Below, piece after piece: positions 42,001-54,000 of a DNA stretch of 64,000 nt (its first letter is position 1; the number at the start of each line of letters is the position of its first letter). This DNA is from Halichoerus grypus. Lineage: Eukaryota; Chordata; Mammalia; Carnivora; Phocidae. The stretch lies in assembly GCF_964656455.1 (NCBI RefSeq), contig NC_135712.1, positions 66,717,239-66,781,238 on the forward strand, given 5' to 3'. The notes beneath the pieces are model-generated. The model did no database searches. It was given only the letters and a program-made list of their open reading frames with translations, and was not told the origin of the DNA. The position numbers and the translations under genes are program-made.

Positions 42001-45000
42001 GGTTTAGTGTAACCATATGTCTTCGAGCTTTGCAGAACTGAGGAAAACGTTTTAAATCAGGATTGACAACATTGATTTTACTGAACACACTAGATTCTTC
42101 ATAAGGGATTCTTGTCGGATAAAGGAAAGGAGTGTCTTCGGGAGGAAAGAGATGCCATCTTTTCCTAATTAAAAAAATAAGATACAAGTTAGTACTCTGA
42201 ACTTGAGACAAAACATCTAAGAAGGCAGCAGCTAAATCTTCATTTTCATTCAACCCATAAAGGAATATAGGAGCAATCTCAGTGGTCACCTGGCTCATCT
42301 CTCAGTAGTGGAATCTCCTATGCAGACACCTGGTGGAGATAAGGCAGCAGCCAGTGGATATCTCCTGATGCCCTGAAGCTAGGACAGGATCCAGTTTCTA
42401 AGATCATTCTTTCTTTCTTTTTTTTTAACTTATTTTATTTAAATTCAATTAGTTAACATACAGTGTATCATTAGTTTCTAATGTAGAGTACAGTTATTCA
42501 TCTGTTGCATATAACACCCAGTGCTCATTACATCACATGCCCTCCTTAACGCCCATCACCCAGTTACCCCAACCCCCCACCTACCTTCCCTCCAGAAACC
42601 CTGTTTGTTTCCTATGGTTAAGAGTCTCTTACAGTTTGTCTCCCTCTCTAATTTCGTTTTATTTTATTTTTCCCTTCTTCCCCTATAATCCTCTGTTTTG
42701 TTTCTTAAATTCCACATATCAGAGAGATCATATGATAATTGTCTTTCTCTGACTGACTTATTTCGCTTACCATAATATCCTCTAGTTTCATCCACATCGT
42801 TGCAAATGGCAAGATTTCATTTTCTTTGATGGCTAAGTAGTATTCCATTGTATATATATATACCACATCTTTATCCATTCAACTGTCAATGGACATCTGG
42901 GCTCCTTCCATAGTTTGGCTATTGTAGACACTGCTGCTATAAACACTGGGGTGCAGGTGCCCCTTCAGATCATTCTTTCTTATCTCAAATCAAAGTCTAC
43001 CTCCTCCTAAGTCGATTCTGTCCCTGATTCTAGAGATACCTGAATAATCCCTCCCTTTCAAATATCTGGATTCTTATCTTCTGCAGAGAAGCCACCCATA
43101 CTGCTATCCACCAAATAGTTTCCAGACTTCTCCCAGTTTGGGTTGTAAATTCCTTAAGTCAAACCTGTGTTAAGTCAATCCATAAGCAAGAGAAATGCAC
43201 AAATGATGCCACCCAACTAAAAAGTGGTATAATCGAATTTTCAAAAAGAGAAAACTATAAAATGTTTCAGTCACTTAAAACTTTGAAAAATGGAGACGAT
43301 AAGTCTTAAATCACAAGACACCAGAACACACCCATACTTCAAGTCAATAGAGGGGGGACATCTGAGGCAAAGAAGGAAGAAGTGTTTGAAAAAGGAAGAC
43401 ACACAGACAAAAATACACAATGGGGAAGCAGAGAGAGAGAGGGACAGGGACAGGGGCAGGGACTGGGAGAGGGAGAGAACTAGTTCTGAGGAAAGCCTTA
43501 AAGCTCTCTAGTGACCCCTTGCAGTTACAGTGGGACCACTAAGTGCCTTTCAGTTGGCTGCTATTTTCAAACTAAGAAGTAGATACTAAAGTCTTATTTT
43601 GCCTTAGAGATAGAGCTGCTCCATTCCACTGTAGCTATGACAAGTTTGGGAGAATTCTTGGCATTTACTATGTTTAGAATGTCAGAGCTGGAAGAACTCT
43701 TAAGAGATCATCAGTCTAATTTTACTTTCAAAGTAGGGGAAAAGGGACCCAGTGCTGGTTCAGTGTCATTCACTGGACTAGTTAGTGATTAGTGGTGGAC
43801 CCAGAACTAGGTCACAGAGCGCCTGACCTCTTCAGGTGCCAGCTCCTACCTCTGCCTCATGGCTGCATTCCTACAGGAATAGCCATTAAGATAACAATCC
43901 CATACAATTTGTTTTGCTCCACTTAAAATGTAACATACGGTCGACCCTTCAACAACATGGGGTTTGAACGGCATGGGTCCACGTATGTGCAGATGTTTTT
44001 TCCAATACGGTACAGTACTGTCAATGTATTTTCTCTTCCTTATAATCTTCTTAATAACATTTTCTTTTCTCTAGCTTACTTTATTTTTTTTAGGATTTTA
44101 TTTATTTATTTGAGAGAGAGAGTGAGTGGGCATGTGAGCAGGGGGAGGGGCAAAAGGAGAGGGAGAGGGAAAGAATCTCAAGCAGACTCCAGGCTGAGCA
44201 CAGTCTGATGCAGGGCTGGATTCCACGACCCTGAGACCATGACCCAAGCCAAAACTAAGAGTCAGACGCTCAACCGACTACGCTACCTAGGAACCTCTCG
44301 CTTACTTTACTGTAAGAATATAGTATATAATACATATAACATACAAAATATGTGTTAATCAACTATTTATGTTATTGGTAAGGCTTCCAGTCAACAGTAG
44401 GCTATTAGTGGTTAAGTTTTTACGGAGCCAAACGTTACATGCAGACTTTCAACTGTGCGGGGGTCAGTACCCCTAATCCCCTCATTACTCAAGGGTCAAC
44501 TGCATATGCATCCTTCTTTTATTAATCAGAAAAGGTGGTCAATCACCATGTCATCCCCTAATCAAAAAACATTTCACTGTCCTGCATGCTGAAAGAGAAT
44601 AAGAGGTTATTTGCCTGAAAGTAAACTTCTGGCTCCAACCTCTCTTTCCTGCCTAATCCCTTTGTTTGCAATGCACAACTTACACTGGACGATTCACAGG
44701 GTTCCTTCTCTATACACCACATGCTTTCCTAGGGCTCTGCTCATGCTGGTCCCTCTGCTCCTCCCACCCATGTCTTGGGACCCATCCTTCACCCATCCTT
44801 CAAAGCCCATCACAAATGGCAGCTCCTCTCTGAAATCTTTCTTAATCTTTCTAGCAGAAATGGTATCTCTCCTACTTTTCAGTTCCACAGCTCTATGAAA
44901 CCTTCCTCAAGAGCATGCTCATTCTGCCTTCTATCACACTGCCTGTGGGCTTGCCTGGACTCTAACTATAAACTCTCTCAGGGCAGAGACATGTCCTACT

Positions 45001-48000
45001 CATTCACCTCCATTCCTACTCTAACACATGGTACCTACTCCGTGAGTATTTACTGAATAGGTATTTTACTATTCCAGAGCTTTATGAGACCAGAAAATAT
45101 GCTCTATTACAAAGTTAAAATAAAGCTATACTAATTTTATGTCACAGAAAGAACCCAGGTATTTTTTGGTAATGTTTTCCCAACTGAATTTCTTGCCCAA
45201 TTCAGAACACATGGAAAACAGCTGCTTACAAGGATACCTCTCTTACCAAGTTTAAGATTCAGACTATTAACTCCCTAAGGGCAAGGACCATGGACACTTG
45301 ATTCACTGTGGCATCCACAACACATAATAATGCACCTGAAACATCCTAGACCCTTTAATAAGGACTTAATGAATCCAGAAGTGGACTGTCTTATACCATT
45401 TTATAGTTTTCAAAATACTTCACGTGTGAAATCTATTCACATGCTTATTCACTGTTTCTTTTGGATCCACTCATAATCCTTGTCATGTCTAAAGGGTCTG
45501 AGAACTAGGAAATGGCCATTTCTGCTTTTCCCTCTGTACTGTCCTATAAATGTTCCAAAAGGCCAGGAAAGGAGACTCAAGCATCACTAACTGGAAGAAA
45601 AGAAGGCTACACATATAACATTCTGAGTACATCCTCCAACTAGCAGAAACATGTAAACTCTCATGGAAATCCTGGAACCAGGGACTATCAAAGTATTTCC
45701 TGACTTACCCTTATATATCTTAGGGTCCACAGACAGATGGAGAAGAACTTACCTAAAGTAATAAAATACTGCATTGTGTCTACATGTAGACACAGACTAA
45801 AATTTAGACTTGAAAGGGGCCATAAATACCATCTCATTCAGTGGTTCCCAAACCAGACCCCTGGCATCTCCTCAGGGGCCTGAAGGTAGCAGCAAAGCCT
45901 CTTTCTTCCAACAAACTGCTCCACTCTTGTTTATTTAGATTTGAAGAAAGGGTCTTCCTGCTTTTAAACAGAATTTTGAAAACTACAAATGCAGACTCTT
46001 ACATAACACAGCTAAGCAGACAACTGTCTAGCTGAACTGGGAGTGGAATCCTGGAGCTCTAGGATCAAGTTTCTGAAGGTAATCCTGATCATGAGTGAGA
46101 GACACACATGGAAACCATCATTTGAACTATTCCCCTTACTTCAAAAAGGAGGAAATTGAACCAGAGGTTAACAGATTGGTCTTGGTCATGAGGCAGGCTG
46201 ACAGGGTAGAGCTGGGACTAAACCTTGGGGACCACCTGCCTGATCCTCATTGCTCTTCCTGTGCAACACACACACACACACACACACACTTTCTCTCTCT
46301 CTCTCATGTATGCACCTGTGCATTACCTTCCTTGTACCTGGAATACTAAGTTGCAACCATAGGAGTCCAGATGACAGGGCGTATGGGCCCCCATGGAGCC
46401 GATCCACAATGTACTTTCCCGTCCATTTCTTCCAGGAAACCCGAAGTCAGACCATATCACATCCTGTTTTGAAAATAAAGTTACAGTCTGTCAAGAACCA
46501 ACCAAATATGCTGTATGGTAAGGTTACACATTTTCATTTGCACATCTGCTTTTCGGTACTTGGAATACTCTTTTATAGAAAATGCTATAGATGGAGGAAG
46601 TTAGGCTTCCAGAGCAATCCAAGAAATCTTTTAAACCAATAACATACCTGACGTACCTCACTATTAGTAGTTATTCAACAAATATTTACTGAGTGGTTCT
46701 AGAAGCTTGTGATGAATCAGTGAATAAGAAAGACAAATATGTCCACCTAAGCGAAGCTTACATTTTAGAGGTTGGAGGGAGAAAATAAACAACAGACGTA
46801 ATTATGCATATATCTAGAGGAAGAGTGTTTCACTCAGGTAGCAGGAACCCTAGTGAAATGGAAACAGAAGTTTTTTAAAACGTCTCTGATGACAGGAGTA
46901 GAATGTTATGTCATGTATTCTAAAAGTTAAAATGTAACTCATTAAGGAATGCACTTGCATGAGCATCCGTGATATATGGAATTACTGAACCACTATATTG
47001 TACACTTGAAACTAATATTATACTGTATGTCAACTAACTAGAATTAAAATAAAAACCTAAAAAGCTGTAAGAAAATATAAAAATAAAAATGTCTCTGAAG
47101 CTCAACTCAGGAAGCCAGAAAGCCATATTTTCTCTAAGCAGTGCAGATATTTCTAGGTATAACTAGTGCATTAACTTTTTACACTCTAGTGACATTAAAA
47201 AAGCCTTCTCCTAAGTTAATGGAGTCATTTAAAACTATAGATGCTGGAGTCTTATTTCACACCTACTAAATCAGAGCCTCCAGGTAGGGACTGCATACAT
47301 ACAGTACTGAAATACATATCCATACATGACTTTTGCTATGCTCCCCAAAGTCATGAACTCCTTAAGTGAAATGAACTTTAAAACAGAGACAGCACAGCGC
47401 TCTTGACTTGGCTCTCCTTATGCCTGGTTCTGTGGACAAATCATGCCCTAGTCAACTACTGACCCATAAATACCATCTAGTCCAGCAGTTCTCAAACCAG
47501 GATCCCTGGCATCCCCTTAGGGGCCAGGGGGTAGCAGCAAAGCCTCTTGCTTTTTCAACAAACTGTTCTGCTCTTGTTTAGTTTAGAATAAGGGGCTTCC
47601 TGTTTTTCTTTTTTTTTTTAAGATTTTATTTATTCATTTGAGAGAGAGAAAGAAAGTGAGTGAGCACGAGCAGGGGGAGGGGGAGGGGCAGTGGGAGAGG
47701 GAGAAGCAGACTCCATGCTGAGCAAGGAGCCCAATATAGGGCTCGATCCCAGGACCCTGGGATCATGACCTGAGCTGAAGGCAGACGCTTAACCAAAAGA
47801 GCCACCCAGGTGCCCAGGCTTCCTGCTTTTAAATAAAAATTGGAAAACTATAAATGTAGTGTGACATAAACTCAAATCCATAAATTATAGTATGTATAAG
47901 CTAGTAAAGAAAAAGAACATACTAGTGAACCAGACACAGAGGTTTGCCTCTATTTATGTTTTTTTTCTTTAAGTTTTATTTCTTTAAGTAATATCTACAC

Positions 48001-51000
48001 CCAATGTGGGGCTTGAACTCATGACCCCAAGATCAAGAGTCATTGCTCCTCTGACTAAGCCAGCCACGTGCCCCTGTATTTCTTTTCTTTTTTTTTTTTT
48101 AAGGATTTTATTCATTTGAGAGAGAGAGAGAGAACATGAGCGGGGGGTGGGGGGGCAGAGGGAGAAGCTGACTCCGTGCTGATGCAGGGCTCCATCCCAG
48201 GATCCTGGGATCATGACCTGAGCCGAAGGCAGACACTTAACCAACTGAGCCACCCAGGCATCCCTATTTGTTTTTTTAAATCATGAATTTTTCCTATTGA
48301 GTTTTAAAAAATAAAACAAAACAAAAAACACTTCTATGTGCAGAACCTGGGCATAAATGCTGATGCTTCTTTTATCAGTATCTTCCATCTACATTCTCTA
48401 TTTTTAGAGACAAACTATTAACAGCTGTAGTCAAAGAGAAAGGATTTTGGAGAGACATTTAATGGGTGGTTTTGAGGAAGACTAGAAAAAGCATTTTCAT
48501 TTTTGTTTTGAGTATTGAAAGTCGTGGACTATGTGCATAAAACTAATGTCTGTTACAAAGGGGGCGTTTTTGTAAGGTCAGTGCTATTGTAAATGCATTT
48601 GCACATGGCTCACACACAGCTGCTCCAAGGAGTGGCAAAGATCATGTCCCTCTGGATATGTCCATAAGCTCCATGGAGGGAGCTTACCTCTGTATTCCCA
48701 ATGCCTAACATAATACCTGGCTCAGAGTAAGTGCTTCAAACATTTGTTGCTTGGGACAGAAAGAAGAATCTGTTGGCTTATTATGGGTAAATGGTTCTGG
48801 TCTTGGTATGATGCTCAGTGTTCGGAATACAAAAACTAACACAACACAGGGCTACCCTTCAAATCTAATAACAGAAGACGGTCCCATAAATCAACTCACA
48901 TCATGTGGCAAGTGCTCTGACAGAAGTGAGCAGAAGGTGCTCTACAATCACTAATGAAAGGCTCTTGGTCCAAGCAGGGAACTTAGAAGAGGCTTCCAAT
49001 TAATTCTGGCCCTTGTTGAACAATCCACCACACCTCAGTTTGGAATTTAACTAAAGGCAGCTGAATGAAATGTAGAAACAAAAGAGATTTGCCTTACCAA
49101 AGAAGAGGCTTGTGTAAGTGATTCTTACACTCCTTTAGGAATCTAATGAGTGCCAACACCCCTCTCCTCAGAGAAATGCACACATATACACAATTTCACA
49201 TAAATTGAGGGAGTCAATGGACTGACCCCTGTGAGAAACTCTGTTCTAGAGCACTGCTTTAGAAAGAATCACAGAAGATTTTCCTATGGGGGATAGGGTT
49301 ATATGAGAAACTGGCAAGAGGCTTTCCTGACAGCAAAGACAAAAAAGGAAAAATTATTTTGGAATGATTAGATCAGGGTGACCTAAACTACCTAAAATTC
49401 AGCTGCAAATTGGTTGGGAAAACCAAAGGCTGAAAAAAAGGAAATTTGTCAGAAAATAGCATTTAGTGTACCTATTTTGTGCCCCTACTCACCCCACCCC
49501 CAGACTCTTGAGAGTTGAGGCTTTCTTGCCAATTGTGTTTAGCTACTTATAGACAGTCAAATGTCTGAAATCAAAGTGGTCACAGAAGGAATCTACCTTG
49601 AGTCTTGCTGGGAACAGTGAAATTAATAAAGGTGATTGGTGGGGTGATCTACCCTAGAGTCTATTCCCACACCCACCTCAACAGTTGGAAAAGTCTAGAA
49701 ATCATCTATATCCATAAAATTCTATTTGACACCATCGCTGAAAAGAACAATCAAGTGTCTGGTTGACTGTGTTAAAAAGAAAACTGCAGACCAAGGATGG
49801 AGTCACTTATGCTAGGCCATGTCACCAAACTAGGGCTTAATATTTAACTTAATTGCAGTTCAACCTCTCCCAGAAACGTAGTCTTAACTAGTGGGTCAGG
49901 AATTTTCTGGTCAGCACCAACGAGGTAATCTGTCACATGGGCCGTCTCCTTCTCCATCCCCACCCCCACACCCACACCCAAAGGAAGCTGAGGTAATATG
50001 CTTGATAAAACCCCATGCCCTTTCCACTAAGGGAAGGTGATCTTACCTGAATCAATCCTTTTTTTACCTTTGCTAATAACTTCTTGCCCCAGCCTTCTCC
50101 CTATAAAAACCTTCCATTTTGTAGCTCTCCTCTACTTGCTAGATGGGACGCTGCCTGATTTGTTTAATAAAGCCAATCAAGTCTTCGAATTTACTTGGTT
50201 GAATTTTTTTAACAACTGCTCGCTACAAAATATTTGCTTTCGTGTAACTCACAGAAGAAGGTTGTAGATTTGCTTTCTACAGACAAGTTTACTTTCTCTT
50301 CTGCCAAAAACTGCTGTCTTTAAATTATCTGAAAAACTATCATGCCTTTTCTTTTTTTTATACCTAAACTCAGTAGCATTAACTTTTCCCTCCAGTTGCT
50401 ATCTTCTCAACTACCTTTGTCAACAGCTCTCTTAAGCCTGACTCCCCAACCCTAGACACAGCCTACATGAAACCCTGTCTATGGGACTGCAGCATTCCAT
50501 GACCCGGACATTATACCATTCATGTACCATCAGACAGTTTAAGCAACTGAATTATACCATGGCTAATCTTGGCTTGCCTGCCTTTTTCTTATGAACTGTG
50601 GTCTAGCCATACTAGCCATATCTCTTCAGCCTTGACTTATTAATAGATTGTAGGAAAAAGCCATGGGATCCTACATTTATCCCTCTTAAACTGAATCTTA
50701 TTTCGTTTCTGTCTGGCATTTTACAATGTTTAAATCAACTTGTCTACATGACTCCCAAGCCTTATCTCGAGTCCTAACAGAGTCTCTCCCCTTTATGACT
50801 AGACCCATATTTTCAATTGCTAACAAGTTACCACCATCTGGTTATTGGATTCTTATAGTAGGCCAGACCCCAATACTAACATTTTATGTGTATTATCTCC
50901 TTTAATCCTTATGAGATTGACGGTAGATATATCCATTTTACCCATTTTTATATGTGGAAACTAAGGGATGTAACTGTCCTTTTGGCAGTACTGTTACAAA

Positions 51001-54000
51001 ACACGCACAGACTCTTGTCTGTCATAACAAGTGGGAGGAGGGTGCTACTGGTACTCAGTGGATAGAGGTCAGGGATGAGCTCAACACAACGAAGAAAGGT
51101 TCTGTATCTTGCACAGTTTTCATACCGCTAAAAAATTTGATTTTAATTCTCTAAGAGTAGGATTCCAACTCCATTTCATCAAAGGATCTTTGGCATGTTT
51201 TTAATACATATTGAGTTTTCCCGAAACATAATTACTAAATAAGTCAAGGGAGGATTGTACTTTGTGTTTTTGCAGCTTTACCAGGAGTTGTTACCCATTT
51301 TGAAAACCAGACCACCAACAGCACTGAAACTCATTGCGTCTGGGTCAGCAGTATATACGCCAGTATCAGTCTGTGCTTCTATTATCTCATAGTGGTGACT
51401 CTACACCTATAGATACAAATATACTCACTTAGCCTCATTTCAAAATGTGAAATATACAATTTTGGAAATATTCTATGGAATTTTATCTTAATTCTTCAAA
51501 ATTGAACCTCTTCCTTGTAAGTACAAGCCTCTGATTAGTTCATTATGACTTCCAGTATAGTCACGCTTGATTAATTACACATTAAATCACATATTTCGGG
51601 CGCCTGGGTGGCTCAGATGGTTAAGCGTCTGCCTTCGGCTCAGGTCATGATCCCAGGGTCCTGGGATCGAGCCCCACATCGGGCTCCTGGCTCAGCGAGG
51701 AGCCTGCTTCTTCCTCTCCCTCTGCCTCTCTCCCTGCTCATGCTTTCTCTCTCTCTCTCTCTGTATCTCTGTGTCTCAAATGAATAAATAAAATCTTTAA
51801 AAAAAAAATAAATAAATTTAAAAAAATAAAAAATAAAAATAAATAAATAAATAAATCACATATTTCTGCTTAACTTCTCCTGTATTTTATAGCAGGGGCA
51901 GTTTAATTGTTTTTAAAAATTATGTGTGAAGGTAATTACCCACAGAACAGTGAAGGGGACGCAGGGTCTGGAAGGAGACCCCTACTACACCACCTCTACA
52001 GCTTTCCTGGTATGGACCACACACACCTCTCCCTGCCTTTACTCCTGCTGTTCCCTCTGCCCGACTGGTCTTCTCGCAGCTCTCGCACACCCCAGTTCAT
52101 ATTTCTCTTTGAAGACCCAATGTAAATGTCACTTCTTCAAATGCTTCTATTCCCCCTTATGCAACCTCATCATTCTCTCTTGGTCTCTCCCTCCCAAAGA
52201 ACTTTGACTCTTTTTGCCTCTGACCTATTCTCCTCACCACAACAAAAGCAATCTTTTTTAAAATGTTAAGACCTATCACTCCCTTGCTTTGAACTTAGAA
52301 TTAGGTCCAAATGCCCTCAGTTGTGGGCCTGTATGACCAGGCCCCTCTCACCTTTCTGACACGTTCTAACCCTCTGCATCTCATCAGCCAGGCTTCAGTC
52401 ATAATGGCCTTCTTCTTCTTCCCTCTCCCCCCACCAAAAAGGCACATTTTCCCTTCTTCAAAGGCTTTGCATATGCTATTCACTCTGCTTAGAAAGCTCC
52501 TGACCCTCCTTTCACATAGCTAGCTTCTCATTTCTTAGGAATCAGCTTAAATATCATCTCCTTAGAGAAAGCTTCCCAACCTACCCTATGTAAAGTAAGT
52601 CCCTCTCCTGTTGTTCTTGATTTGGGCCCATTTTTGTTTACTTCATAACACTTAGGACAACTGGCCATTACTGGTTAGATGCATTTGTCTGTCTTCTCCA
52701 TTAGAATATGAGCTCCCTGAGGAAAGGGGGCCAGGGCTGTCTGCGACTCTCTAGCCTAGCACAGTACCTGGAAAACAGGCATTTGTATAATGAATAACCA
52801 CTCACATTTTATAGTCATCTTCTGTCTTTTCACTACTTACATACCTCACTAGCTCCAGCAACTGGCTGAGTCCACAGCACATACCAGAGCTTAAATCTAG
52901 TTTCCACTTTTATCTTTCCTGACCTTTGGTATTTTTTTGTTTTCTTTCTGGCTGGCACACTTATTACTCTGTTTTACTCTGGAATTTTTTTTTCTTGGGC
53001 AAATATAGATCTGGTAGGTATGGTCCTGGGATTCCTTGGTCATCCCAAGCCAGTCCCAAGTCTAAACAATTCTAACACACAGCAACTGACAACAGTCATT
53101 TGGGACAGCCTCACCTAGAACTTACCAGGCTCCCTCACAGTCTGCAATATCAGAAAAGGAACATCGCAGACCACAGTGTGCATCAGGGTTGGCCCTGGTT
53201 TCTGGAGTAAATGGAATGTGGTATCCATTCGAAAAGATGGCATATGGTTTTAGAGGTGGTCTACTTAATCACATACCTGATTTGACTACTTCATTATGTC
53301 TTCTAGTGTAGTCAATAAGCATTAACACACCAAAATATATGTTGTTTTATTTTAAATTACTTCCTTTAAAATGTTCCTTTATGTCATAGGTAAGGCATTT
53401 TTAAGCAATTTTTAAAAATTACATGTGTAGGTAACTATACCATCTACAAGTTGTATTTCAGAATCATAAAGGGAATGCAAGAGCTGAGAGAGTTGAGAAT
53501 CATGACCACACCACATGTACTTGAATCAACAAATACTGACTGATAACATGGGATATGTTAATCAAGGATGGAGACTCAAAGAGCTGTAAGACATAAACAT
53601 CTCTATTATCTGTATTGGAAAACTTTACAGTCTAGTTGGAGATATCAACCTGAAACAATATAAATAACAACAACAACAACAAAAATGCCACAGGCAGTTT
53701 CTATCACTATCACACGATGGTACAATAAATTAAGAGGTCAAGAATGGTTGAAATTTGGCTTTTACCCTTCTCAGTCTTGATCCCTCAACAAGGAACTAAT
53801 AATGCACTAGGACTTGAGAGAGAGATCTGAACTTTGCTCCTTTCCCTTCCTCTGCTCCAGTGAGAAGTATAGCAGATTGCTAACCTATGGATTTAACCAC
53901 GAAATAAAATGACCATCAATCATCTTGCCCCAGGCATCTGGCCATAGGACCTTCCCTTGGAACTGCCAGACCTATGGCTGCCTGAGAACTGCTCTTCCAT

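Larger units (their letters stand above)
42165..46326 (-). other. HSPBAP1: HSPBAP1 intron (4.2 kb)
   Basis: It holds an L1 insertion, a Tigger-like element with nested SINEC, MIR and L2 relics, and one copy of a local repeat pair. Nothing is recognised at about 42990-43650 and 45060-45800, apart from a purine-rich GAGAGGGACAGGG tract near 43425. Confidence 0.65.

Noticed and set aside
46186..46407. Reverse-strand frame overlapping the HSPBAP1 exon
   Set aside because: It is a wrong-frame reading; the true frame gives WSDFGFPGRNG...CHLDSYG.
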